In this document: positions 48,516-56,616 of the stretch, one piece after another
Numbering within the stretch: position 1 is the stretch's first letter
Layout: each line of letters begins with the position of its first letter
NCBI RefSeq assembly: GCF_016584105.1
Contig: NZ_NRSM01000015.1
Location: 27,405-91,404, forward strand
Direction of reading: 5' to 3'
From: Ectothiorhodospira shaposhnikovii
Lineage (GTDB): Bacteria; Pseudomonadota; Gammaproteobacteria; Ectothiorhodospirales; Ectothiorhodospiraceae
DNA: 64,000 nt
The notes under the pieces: generated by a model
Told to the model about the DNA's origin: nothing
Databases searched by the model: none
What the model saw: the letters and a program-made list of their open reading frames with translations, nothing else
Position numbers and translations under genes: made by a program

Positions 48516-49313
48516 ATGCAACCTGAAATCGACGGCCAGTTCTGGTTCAAGCTGCACGGCCAGACCTTCCTTGGCGGCGCCCGCATCCAATTGCTGGAGC
48601 AGATCGCCGCCACCGGCTCCATCTCCGCCGCGGCCCGGGCCATTGGCATGAGCTACAAGGCGGCCTGGGACGCCATCGACGCCATGAACAATCTGGCGGA
48701 CAAACCCCTGTTGCTGCGGCAGGCGGGGGGAAAGCACGGCGGCGGCACCCGACTGACCGCCCACGGCGAACAGGTGATTGCGCAGTACCGGGCCGCCGAA
48801 CAGGCGTACCAGCAATTTTTGCAGCAAATGGCCCGGTCCACGGGCGAATTAGGCGATGTCTGGACACTGATGAGGAAACTATCCATGCGCACAACGGCAA
48901 GAAACCACTACCAAGGCAAGATCTCCCGCGTCACGCAGGGCGCGGTCAGCGACGAGATCACCGTGGATATCGGCCATGGGCTGGAGATCCACGCCGTGGT
49001 CACCCATGAGGCCGGCCTGGAACTGGGGCTGCAGGTGGGCCGGGAAGTCCATGCACTGATCAAGTCTTCCTTCGTGATTCTGAGCGAAGTGGCCGACGCG
49101 CTGCGCTTTTCCGCCCGTAACCGCCTCCAGGGCGTTGTCAGCCACATCGAGGCCGGCCCCGTGAACGCGGAGGTCAAGCTGGACCTGGGCCATGGCCGGG
49201 TCCTCACCGCCGTCGTCACCCGGGAGGCCCTGGACGAAGGCTGGCTCACCCAGGGGTCTCGGGCCTGTGCCCTGATCAAGGCGCCCCACGTCATCCTGGC
49301 CGTCAATGACTGA
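48516..49313 (+). CDS. modE: ModE molybdate-dependent transcriptional regulator
   Basis: This 265-aa regulator has an N-terminal winged helix (ARIQLLEQIAATGSISAAARAIGMSYKAAWDAIDAMNN) and two C-terminal Mop/TOBE domains (about 125-190 and 197-262) that bind molybdate or tungstate at a dimer interface. This is the full-length E. coli-type architecture. ATG 48516 is chosen for its AGGA leader and match to the family start; an upstream frame would overlap the operator. Its own operator and four others lie in this window. modA follows 24 bp later. Confidence 0.96.
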   Translation: MQPEIDGQFWFKLHGQTFLGGARIQLLEQIAATGSISAAARAIGMSYKAAWDAIDAMNNLADKPLLLRQAGGKHGGGTRLTAHGEQVIAQYRAAEQAYQQFLQQMARSTGELGDVWTLMRKLSMRTTARNHYQGKISRVTQGAVSDEITVDIGHGLEIHAVVTHEAGLELGLQVGREVHALIKSSFVILSEVADALRFSARNRLQGVVSHIEAGPVNAEVKLDLGHGRVLTAVVTREALDEGWLTQGSRACALIKAPHVILAVND

Positions 49314-49337
49314 ACCCACCCTGCTGGAGGCTCAAAC

Positions 49338-50099
49338 ATGAAACCCAGACACGTCATCCTGTTTCTATTCTTGCTGTTCACCAGCATCACGACCGCTTCC
49401 GCCGCTGAACTTCGGGCCGCCGTAGCCGCCAACTTCCTGGGCACCCTGCAGACCCTCACCGCCGCCTACGAGGCCGAAACCGGCCATAAGATCAATCTCA
49501 GCGCCGGAGCATCCGGTGCCTTGTACGCCCAGGTGGTCAACGGCGCCCCCTTTGATCTGTTCTTCTCCGCGGATACCCTGCGCGCCGAAACACTGGTCGC
49601 GGATGGACTGGCCCTGGAAGATTCCCGGTTCACCTACGCCGTGGGCGTACCCGTGCTGTGGTCCAGCCGGGAAGGTTACCTCAATGATCCGGAAACACTA
49701 CTGCGCTCCGGAAGCTACCGTTTCCTCAGCATTGCCGATCCGCGCAACGCCCCTTACGGCGTGGCCGCTCGGCAGATTCTCACCGGCATGGGCATCTGGG
49801 AAAGCCTGGACAGGGCGGGCCGTCTGGTACGCGCCCAGTCCATCGGACAGGCCTACTCGCAGATTGCCTCCGGCGCGGCGGAACTGGGGTTTGTGGCCCT
49901 GGCCCAGGTCAAGGCTGACGATGGCACCATTCCTGGGTCCCACTGGATTCCACCGGCGGAGTGGTTTGACCCCATCGAACAGCAGGCGGTGATTCTCAAG
50001 CGGGCCGTCGACATGGAAGTGGCCCGGGATTTTATGGCCTGGATCCGCAGCCCGGAAGCCGTGCGGGTCATTGAGGCCGCGGGCTACAGCATACCCTGA
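49338..50099 (+). CDS. modA: Molybdate ABC transporter, periplasmic binding protein
   Basis: This 253-aa protein has a Sec signal peptide (about 1-23, hydrophobic core HVILFLFLLFTSI, cleavage near ASA-AE). The mature protein starts ELRAAVAANFLGTLQTLTAAYEAETG, with the oxyanion-site Ser/Gly segment AGASGALYAQ and FDLFFSADTLRAE, typical of ModA. It binds molybdate or tungstate for ModBC. A strong hairpin with a short T-run lies between its stop and modB. Confidence 0.93.
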   Translation: MKPRHVILFLFLLFTSITTASAAELRAAVAANFLGTLQTLTAAYEAETGHKINLSAGASGALYAQVVNGAPFDLFFSADTLRAETLVADGLALEDSRFTYAVGVPVLWSSREGYLNDPETLLRSGSYRFLSIADPRNAPYGVAARQILTGMGIWESLDRAGRLVRAQSIGQAYSQIASGAAELGFVALAQVKADDGTIPGSHWIPPAEWFDPIEQQAVILKRAVDMEVARDFMAWIRSPEAVRVIEAAGYSIP

Positions 50100-50106
50100 C
50101 CCATCG

Positions 50107-50153
50107 CCGGCCCGATACCCGGCGGCATTGTTCCGGGTATCGGGCCGGGTTTT
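50107..50153 (+). terminator. Perfect 16-bp hairpin with T-run between modA and modB
   Basis: Bases 50107-50122 pair exactly with 50133-50148 around a 10-base loop, followed by GTTTT. This is a strong stem with a weak T-run. It could partly end transcription after modA, giving more binding protein than permease, or stabilise modA mRNA. Confidence 0.75.
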
Positions 50154-50180
50154 GACTGCCCATTGGACATTCTCAGGCCC

Positions 50181-50879
50181 ATGATGCCCATTTCACTCTC
50201 CCCCCAAGACACCATGGCCCTATGGGTCACTTTCAAGCTGGCGGTCATCAGCACCACCATATTACTGGTACTGTGCGCACCGGCGGCATGGTGGCTTGCA
50301 CATACCCGGTGGCGGGGCAAGGTGGTTGTGGAGGCCCTGGTCACCCTGCCACTGGTCCTGCCTCCCACCGTGCTCGGGTTTTATCTTCTGCTCCTGCTGG
50401 GACCCCGGGGCTGGGTGGGCGGCACGCTGGAATCCATGGGGTTCAACCACCTGGCCTTCAGTTTCACCGGGCTGGTGATCGGCTCCATGATCTACTCCCT
50501 GCCCTTTGTCATGCAGCCGCTGACCAACGCGTTTCAGGCAACCGGGACGCGGGTGCTGGAGGTAGCCGCTACCTTGCGGGCATCGCCGCTGGATCGATTC
50601 TTCACCATCGTAGCGCCATTGGCCCGACGGGGATTTCTCACCGCCGCGGTGCTTTCCTTCGCCCACACCCTGGGTGAATTCGGGGTCATCATCATGGTGG
50701 GCGGCAATATCCCCGGCCAGACCCAGGTGGCCTCCATTGCCATTTACGATCATGTGGAAGCCATGGATTATCAGTCGGCCCATGCCCTGGCGCTGATCCT
50801 GGTGATACTGTCCTTCTCACTGCTGCTGGCAGTCTATGGATTGAACAGGAAATTCAAGGTGGTGGGGGTGGGATCATGA
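50181..50879 (+). CDS. modB: Molybdate ABC transporter, permease
   Basis: This inner-membrane permease of about 232 aa has five or six helices and the EAA-type loop facing the ATPase (EVAATLRASPLDRFFTIVAPLARRGFLTAAVLSFAHTLGEFG). It opens SLSPQDTMALWVTFKLAVISTTILLV, typical of ModB. The start is uncertain: TTG 50163, ATG 50181 or ATG 50184; the last two fit the family best. It overlaps modC by 4 bp. Confidence 0.93.
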   Translation: MMPISLSPQDTMALWVTFKLAVISTTILLVLCAPAAWWLAHTRWRGKVVVEALVTLPLVLPPTVLGFYLLLLLGPRGWVGGTLESMGFNHLAFSFTGLVIGSMIYSLPFVMQPLTNAFQATGTRVLEVAATLRASPLDRFFTIVAPLARRGFLTAAVLSFAHTLGEFGVIIMVGGNIPGQTQVASIAIYDHVEAMDYQSAHALALILVILSFSLLLAVYGLNRKFKVVGVGS

Positions 50880-51943
50880 GCATTCAGGCCAGATTCCGTC
50901 TGGAACGGGGTGACTTCACCCTGGATGTGGATCTTCAGATCCCCGGAAAAGGCGTCACCGCGCTGTTCGGGCGCTCCGGTTCCGGCAAGACCACCATCCT
51001 TCGTTGCCTGGCTGGCCTGGAGCACATTGAAGATGCCCGCCTGCAATTCAACGGCGATCTCTGGCAGGATGCGACATTCTTTCTCCCGGTGCATCAACGG
51101 CCCCTGGGCTATGTGTTCCAGGAGGCCAGCCTGTTCCCTCACCTCAACGCAAGGAACAACCTGCTGTACGGGTTCAAACGCATTCCCGCCGGGGAACGGC
51201 GTGTGAAACTGGATGACGTGGTGACCCTGCTGGGCCTGGAAACCTTGCTGGACCGCTATCCGGACGCCCTTTCCGGTGGCCAGCGCCAGCGGGTGGCCAT
51301 CGGCCGCGCCCTGCTCACCAGCCCGCAACTGTTACTGATGGACGAGCCCATGGCCTCCCTGGACGTGACCAGCAAGGGGGAGATCCTGCCCTATCTGGAA
51401 CGGCTAAGAGATGAGCTGTCCATCCCGGTGGTCTACGTCAGCCACTCCATCGAGGAAGTGGCACGCCTGGCGGACCACATGGTGTTGCTGGAGGCGGGAC
51501 GCGCCCTGGCCCAGGGGCCGTTGCAGACCCTGCTGACCCGCACCGACCTGCCCCTGGCCCACAGCGAACAGGCATCGGCGGTCATCGAAGGCACCGTGGC
51601 CGTTCACCACGCACCCGATCACCTGACGGAGTTGGCCTTTGCTGGCGGCAGTCTGCTGATCTCCCGTCAGCAGCGGGCCGTCGGCACTCCCCTGAGGGCA
51701 CGCATTCTCGCCCGAGATGTATCCGTGGCCCTGACCCGGCCCGATGCCAGCAGCGTACTCAACGCCCTTCAGGTCCGGATCAGTGACATCAGTGATGACC
51801 CCCAGCCCGGACACGTGATCCTGAATCTGGATGCCGGTGGCCAGACCCTGCTGGCCCGTATCAGCCTGCGCTCCTGCCGACAACTGGCACTGGAAAAGGG
51901 GCAGATCCTATGGGCCATGGTCAAGGGTGTAGCGGTGACTTAG
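50876..51943 (+). CDS. modC: Molybdate ABC transporter, ATP-binding protein
   Basis: This 355-aa ATPase has Walker A GRSGSGKTTIL, signature LSGGQRQRVAIGRALL, Walker B LLLMDEPMASLD and the switch His in VYVSHSIEE. A C-terminal TOBE/Mop-like domain (about 290-352) can bind oxyanion and give trans-inhibition, as known for some ModC. It completes modE-modA-modB-modC. Confidence 0.95.
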   Translation: MSIQARFRLERGDFTLDVDLQIPGKGVTALFGRSGSGKTTILRCLAGLEHIEDARLQFNGDLWQDATFFLPVHQRPLGYVFQEASLFPHLNARNNLLYGFKRIPAGERRVKLDDVVTLLGLETLLDRYPDALSGGQRQRVAIGRALLTSPQLLLMDEPMASLDVTSKGEILPYLERLRDELSIPVVYVSHSIEEVARLADHMVLLEAGRALAQGPLQTLLTRTDLPLAHSEQASAVIEGTVAVHHAPDHLTELAFAGGSLLISRQQRAVGTPLRARILARDVSVALTRPDASSVLNALQVRISDISDDPQPGHVILNLDAGGQTLLARISLRSCRQLALEKGQILWAMVKGVAVT

Positions 51944-51994
51944 GCAAATTCCCCCAAGTGTCTTTCTTGTACTGCTGTCGGTTATGCCACGGAT

Positions 51995-52018
51995 CGTTAT
52001 GTTTCATTGTATACAACG
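51995..52018 (+). promoter_or_regulatory. Orphan ModE box after modC
   Basis: CGTTATGT-N7-TATACAACG, 24 bp. Both half-sites are identical to those of the box at 59202. It lies 52 bp after modC and 274 bp before the TonB receptor start, with no gene directly beside it. Confidence 0.7.
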
Positions 52019-52212
52019 CTACAGTATCCTCCCTCAATCCCCCTGCATCCACAGCCCTGACCTACCCCCTCCCGTTTGCGCCTTTCGCTGCATATAAGGC
52101 CTTTTTCATGGCCATTTACCCTTAATTGCGTGACCTTTCCTTCAGCAGGCCGTCCATGGCATGACTCCTGCTAAATGCAATCCGGCGGGACGCCTGGTCG
52201 CATTTTGACCAT

Positions 52213-52236
52213 CGCTATATAAAAACAAATATAACG
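52213..52236 (+). promoter_or_regulatory. ModE box before TonB receptor
   Basis: CGCTATAT-N7-AATATAACG, 24 bp, extended to ATCG...CGA at the ends. It lies 55 bp before the receptor start, in a position to block its promoter. Only one inner base differs from the modE box half-site pattern. Confidence 0.85.
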
Positions 52237-52291
52237 AGGAAAAGGATCACCACACACCGAGTACATAACAGCAAGCAAACCGGGGGCATTC

Positions 52292-54382
52292 ATGAGAAAA
52301 CACCAAACCCAGGGCCGAAAAACCGCCTTGCCTCGGCCACGGACAGTACTTGGCCTGGCCGTGTTATCGGCTTTGAGTCCCACCCACGCCGAAGAGACGC
52401 CTTGGGTACTGACACCCATCACCGTCACCGCCAGTACCGGCAGTGAACGCCCCCTGGAACGCACGCCCGGCTCCGTCGAGGTCATCGACAGTGCCATGCT
52501 GGAGGCACGGGGTGCCGTCACCCTGGCCGATGCACTGCGAGAGGCATCAGGGGTTTTCGTCAGCCCGGACGGCGGCAGCATCTCGATTCGCGGCACCAGT
52601 CGGGAAGACGTGATCATCCTGATCAACGGCCGAAGACTGGCCGGTGAATTTAGTCGTCAGTACGAATTCAACCGCATCCTCATGACCCAGGTGGAACGCA
52701 TCGAGATCGTCAAGGGTCCTGCCAGCGTGCTCTATGGCTCCGACGCCCTTGGCGGAGTGATCAACATCATCACCCGCAAGCCACGTCCGGGCCTGAATGC
52801 CGAGGCCGATATCCAATGGGGCATGACCACGGACGGAGACGGGGAACGCCGTACCTTGTTCCTGGGACTCTCCGGCGGCAGCGACCGCACCCAGGTCCAG
52901 CTTCGCCTGGGGGCCGACAGCCGCGACCCCATTACCGAACGCACGCACACCACTGTCGGTGTGGGTGGCGGCCGCACACCGCCTTCCCAGCACAACAATC
53001 CGCAAATCAGGGCCATCCCCGACGAATACACCCTGGACGCCACCCGGGTCGACCAAGCCGATGTCTATACCGCAGGGGTGTCCCTGCAGCACCAGGCGAC
53101 GACTCGCCTCCAATTGGGCGTGGACCTGGACTACACCCTGGAAGAGCGATCCCAGAACTATATCGGCGGCCGTCAGGATACCGCCTTCGGCGGCCCCGCG
53201 GTCTTCGGTCTGCCCACCCGCTGGGACGATGACAACACTCGCCTGAATACCGCTGTCCACCTCCAGTGGCAGGCGGCGGATGACCTGGACATCCGCTACC
53301 AATGGGCCCGCAGTCACTACGACAAAGACCGTTCCATCTACGTCATTCATTACCAAGATATCGGCTTTACCAACGCCGACCAGACCGAGTCGGGAGGGTT
53401 CGGGCAGAAGATCGAGATGGATACACACGAACTCATCGGCCGCTGGGCTCCCAGCCAGATCCATCGGTTCACCGTCGGCGGCGAATACCGGGAAAGGACG
53501 GCCAGCGCCTTTACCGGCAGACGAGAGGAATCCGCCCTGTTTGCCCAGCATGAGTGGGCCGTCACTCCCCATCTGGACGTGGTGTACGGGGCCAGACTGG
53601 ATGACACCAACATTGATTATCAGGAGACCTCCTTCAAGGCCGGCGGGGTCTATCGACTGACACCGGGGCTGGGGATCAACCTCAACTATGCCCAGGGATT
53701 CAAGGTGCCCCAGGAGCGGGATTTACTGGTGGACCACCTGATGCCCAACGGCGAGCGGCAGATGGGCGCATTGATCGTCGAGCCGTCGCTGGACAAGGAA
53801 GCCCACACTCTGCGCCCAGAGACCAACGAGACCTGGGAGTTGGGATTAAGCGGAGAAGCGGGCACGTTCCGACACCGGATCACCCTGTTTCACAGCGACA
53901 TCAATGATCGCATCGAGCCGGTCTGGGTCGATGCCCCTGCGGGGCAGCGCTACCGGACCTTCAAGAACGTGGCCGAGGCGCGCATTCAGGGCGTGGAGGT
54001 CAGTGCAGAGATGCGTCCAAACCGCTCTCTCCACTTCCGGGGGAACGCCACCTGGCTGGATACGGAAAACCGTACCACGGGCAACACCCTCACCAGTTCA
54101 CCCGAATTCCTGGTCATGCTCGGTGCCACCTGGACACCTTCGGACCCGTGGATGTGGAGCCTGAACTGGCACCACGCTGGCCGGCAGTACGCCGACGCCG
54201 ACAATACCGAGGCCTTGGAAGCCTACGACCGGGTGGACCTGACCCTCTCCTTCTTCCCGGAGCCGCAGCGGGATCTGGAAGTCTTTGCCGCCATCGACAA
54301 TCTGTTCGATAGCGGTAACGACAGTTCGCTACTGGCAGACCCGGGACGCTTCGTGCGGCTGGGCTTGCGTTACCGCCACTAG
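52292..54382 (+). CDS. TonB-dependent outer-membrane receptor under ModE box
   Basis: This 696-aa receptor has a signal peptide (about 1-33, ending THA-EE), a likely TonB box (TPITVTAS), a plug domain (about 55-165: AMLEARGAVTLADALREASGV, VERIEIVKGPASVLYGSDALGGVINIITRK) and a 22-strand barrel ending in aromatic-type GRFVRLGLRYRH. The plan resembles catecholate-siderophore and colicin-type receptors. Its promoter carries a ModE-type operator rather than an obvious Fur site, and modABC lies just upstream. It is likely to import molybdate, tungstate or a metallophore complex of them; this ligand is inference. Confidence 0.9.
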   Translation: MRKHQTQGRKTALPRPRTVLGLAVLSALSPTHAEETPWVLTPITVTASTGSERPLERTPGSVEVIDSAMLEARGAVTLADALREASGVFVSPDGGSISIRGTSREDVIILINGRRLAGEFSRQYEFNRILMTQVERIEIVKGPASVLYGSDALGGVINIITRKPRPGLNAEADIQWGMTTDGDGERRTLFLGLSGGSDRTQVQLRLGADSRDPITERTHTTVGVGGGRTPPSQHNNPQIRAIPDEYTLDATRVDQADVYTAGVSLQHQATTRLQLGVDLDYTLEERSQNYIGGRQDTAFGGPAVFGLPTRWDDDNTRLNTAVHLQWQAADDLDIRYQWARSHYDKDRSIYVIHYQDIGFTNADQTESGGFGQKIEMDTHELIGRWAPSQIHRFTVGGEYRERTASAFTGRREESALFAQHEWAVTPHLDVVYGARLDDTNIDYQETSFKAGGVYRLTPGLGINLNYAQGFKVPQERDLLVDHLMPNGERQMGALIVEPSLDKEAHTLRPETNETWELGLSGEAGTFRHRITLFHSDINDRIEPVWVDAPAGQRYRTFKNVAEARIQGVEVSAEMRPNRSLHFRGNATWLDTENRTTGNTLTSSPEFLVMLGATWTPSDPWMWSLNWHHAGRQYADADNTEALEAYDRVDLTLSFFPEPQRDLEVFAAIDNLFDSGNDSSLLADPGRFVRLGLRYRH

Positions 54383-54445
54383 CCTCCGAACCAGGACACT
54401 TCAATCCGAGGGGTCAAAGGCCTACCACATATCTGGCACGCCAAC

Positions 54446-54469
54446 CGTTATATAGAAAAAAACATAGCG
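54446..54469 (+). promoter_or_regulatory. ModE box before decayed TonB receptor
   Basis: CGTTATAT-N7-AACATAGCG, 24 bp, on the reverse reading CGCTATGT-N7-ATATAACG. It lies 44 bp before the start of the broken receptor gene, mirroring the box before the intact receptor. Confidence 0.8.
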
Positions 54470-54513
54470 ATTGACCGCCATGAATCACCAGCATCATCAG
54501 GAGCAAAAACGTC

Positions 54514-55562
54514 ATGCCTCATTTCATGCGATGTGCATATGCCATGGGTATCACCCTGTTGGGCACCACGCTTCCAGCTCTCGCGGACAACGCAATGCCG
54601 ATCTATGAACTGGGAACCATCCATGTGGCACCACAGGGGCAGGAACTGGGCGGCATGGCCAAGGATCAGGCCTCATCGGTCCTCACCCTGCACGAGTTCC
54701 GCCACTTCAATCGCAACACGGTGGGTCAGGCCCTGGATTTATTGCCCGGCATCCACGTTTCAACAAATTCCAGAAACGAGCAGGTCGTGCATGTCCGCGG
54801 CTTTGATGCACGGCAGATCCCACTGTTCATCGACGGCATCCCCGTCTACGTCCCCTACGACGGCTACATCGATTTCAATCGCTTCACTACGGCCGACCTG
54901 GCTGCCATCCAGGTGGCCAAGGGGTTCAGTTCCGTGGTCTACGGGCCCAATACCCTGGGTGGGGCCATCAATCTGGTTTCCAGGAAACCTCAGCAGCGTT
55001 TTGAAGGGGACATCACCTTGGGCGCCGGGCAAGGCAACGAGCGTTCCACCGCCATCAATCGGCCCGGCTCGAAGCGGCGGTCTTCATGAGCGAGGTCACG
55101 GATCTGATCCAACGGGTCGACGAAGTGGAACCGGGGCGTTACCAGATGCAGAACGTGGGAGAGGGAAGAATCAAGGGTCTGGAGTTGGCTCTGAGTTCAA
55201 ATGTCGGTCCCCGGTGGCGTTTGGGAGGCAACCTGACCCTGCTGGACCGTGACAATCGCAGCGATCCTGACACCCGCCTGACCGGCGTACCGGAGCGAAA
55301 ACTCCTGCTCCACGGGACGTACACCCCCAGTGCCCCTTGGGAAATCCTGCTGGTACTGAAGAACGAGAGCAGCCGGTGGGATTCCGACACGATCCGGCTG
55401 TCTGGCCACACCACCGCAGACCTGGGGCTGGCCTTCGAACCCTTCCCACAACTGCGCCTGGAGGCCCGCGTCGACAACCTGTTCGATGAGGACTACGAGG
55501 TATCCAGCGGCTTCCCCAGTCCCGGGCGCATGTGGTTCTTCAACGCCCGCTATGAATTCTAG
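54514..55562 (+). pseudogene. TonB-dependent receptor with internal deletion and frameshift
   Basis: The 5' part (54514 to about 55050) codes a signal peptide and full plug (ALDLLPGIHVSTNSRNEQVV, then FIDGIPVYVPYDGYIDFNRF, then VYGPNTLGGAINLVSRKP). The 3' part, in another frame from about 55065 to 55562, codes the last 165 or so residues of a barrel (RLEAAVFMSEVTDLIQRV to WFFNARYEF, with a C-terminal Phe). About 300 or more barrel residues are missing between them, and the frame changes at about 55050-55065. The start has a good CAGGAGC site and the ModE box is intact, so loss looks recent. A sequencing or assembly error could mimic the frameshift but not easily the missing barrel. Confidence 0.85.
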
Positions 55563-55616
55563 CCGCTTTTATTACCCACCCGTTTTACACCCACACCACA
55601 ACATGAGGTATTTCCG

Positions 55617-56144
55617 ATGCCATTTCCAAGATCCATCATTTTCATCATCGCCACCCTCGTCACCGGCGCAGGATTCGCGGCCGACGCCCCACACAGGCTA
55701 TCGGAATCGATCACTATCACCGGCGCCGTAGAACAACCCCTCACCCTATCGGTTGCCGATCTGCAAACCCTGAACACCCAGTACATCGAAAAGGTCGACA
55801 TGGTCTGCATGCGCGGCATCCACCGGGGCACCAAGGAGGATCTGCAAGGGGTGTTGCTGCGAGACATCCTGGAAAAGGCCCAACTCAAAGCGGCATCCCC
55901 AAGGGATTTCCGCAAAATGGTGTTCGTTGCCAAGGCCACAGATGATTACAAAGTGGTGTTTTCCTGGGGGGAAGTCTTCAACGCCGCCGCCGGTGACGAG
56001 GTCATGGTGTACTACGGCCAGGGGGGAGAACCCTTGAGTGAGGCCGAAGGCCTGATCGCACTGATCACACCCACGGATACCCGCACCGGGCCGCGTCATG
56101 TGAAATGGCTCAACGAGATCGAGGTCGTCCAGATCGCCGATTGA
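55617..56144 (+). CDS. Secreted SUOX-fold (molybdopterin-binding-like) protein
   Basis: This 175-aa protein has a Sec signal peptide (about 1-21, ending GFA-AD). The mature part resembles a stand-alone oxidoreductase molybdopterin-binding (SUOX) domain: ITGAVEQPLTLSVADLQTL, VCMRGIHRG with a single Cys at the place of the usual cofactor Cys, LQGVLLRDILEKAQL, and a C-terminal GPRHVKWLNEIEVVQI. Small versions like this lack the dimerisation domain of sulfite oxidases and may not hold cofactor. In this setting a role in molybdenum handling in the periplasm is possible. It has no ModE box of its own and may have been read from the broken receptor's promoter. Confidence 0.78.
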   Translation: MPFPRSIIFIIATLVTGAGFAADAPHRLSESITITGAVEQPLTLSVADLQTLNTQYIEKVDMVCMRGIHRGTKEDLQGVLLRDILEKAQLKAASPRDFRKMVFVAKATDDYKVVFSWGEVFNAAAGDEVMVYYGQGGEPLSEAEGLIALITPTDTRTGPRHVKWLNEIEVVQIAD

Positions 56145-56203
56145 TTCGATAAAGGCCGAAAGTCGCTCCACGGGGGCCGGTAATGCCGGCACCCCGTGAC
56201 GAT

Positions 56204-56596
56204 TCAAGGCATCCGCCGGGTCAGACGTATCTGTATGCTCCCCTCGCCCTCATCCCCGAACGGCATCACCTGATGGCGCACCAGCCAGCGGCCGTCCAGG
56301 AGACGCCAGGCAACCAGTGACTCCGCGTAGGTGACCGCTGCGTAGAACTCCATGTCATCATCCGAACGGGGTTCGGTCAGCTGGTAATCATAGGCATGAA
56401 AACAGGCCGTGCCCGCCCGGTCATGTCCCAGCACACGCCGCGCCATGACTTCGTGCTCCTGGAATACCTTGAAACCGTAGGGTTTGACCGCCCGGTCAAG
56501 CCAGGGTTTTTCCAGCTCAAACCAGCAGCGGGGCACACAGTCCCGGGAGCGTCCACCAGGGAAGATCTCCCCGAAACGACAACGCAATACAGCCAT
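56204..56596 (-). CDS. Hypothetical protein in second mod operon (130 aa)
   Basis: I do not recognise a family. The protein is soluble and aromatic-rich, with one CVPRC pair near residues 18-22 and further segments FQEHEVMARRVLGHDRAGTACFHAYDYQL and GEGSIQIRLTRR. ATG 56596 has a very good AAGGAGAGG site, and the gene starts 20 bp after modC2, so it is the fourth gene of that operon. The Cys pair could bind a metal. No signal peptide is seen, so it is probably cytoplasmic. Confidence 0.6.
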   Translation of the reverse strand: MAVLRCRFGEIFPGGRSRDCVPRCWFELEKPWLDRAVKPYGFKVFQEHEVMARRVLGHDRAGTACFHAYDYQLTEPRSDDDMEFYAAVTYAESLVAWRLLDGRWLVRHQVMPFGDEGEGSIQIRLTRRMP

Positions 56597-56616
56597 GTAT
56601 TCCTCTCCTTGCCGCC

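Larger units (their letters stand above)
51944..52291. other. Gene-free stretch between modC and TonB receptor
   Basis: These 348 bp hold no convincing gene. They contain two ModE-type boxes (51995-52018 and 52213-52236). The 190 bp between the boxes have only a 71-codon open frame without a ribosome site. A small RNA or a lost gene under the first box is possible, but nothing in the sequence proves it. Confidence 0.6.

Noticed and set aside
55086..55562. Independent 158-aa gene after the broken TonB receptor
   Set aside because: The same frame reads receptor barrel sequence upstream of its first ATG, and the product is only the end of a beta-barrel with a C-terminal Phe; it is part of the pseudogene.
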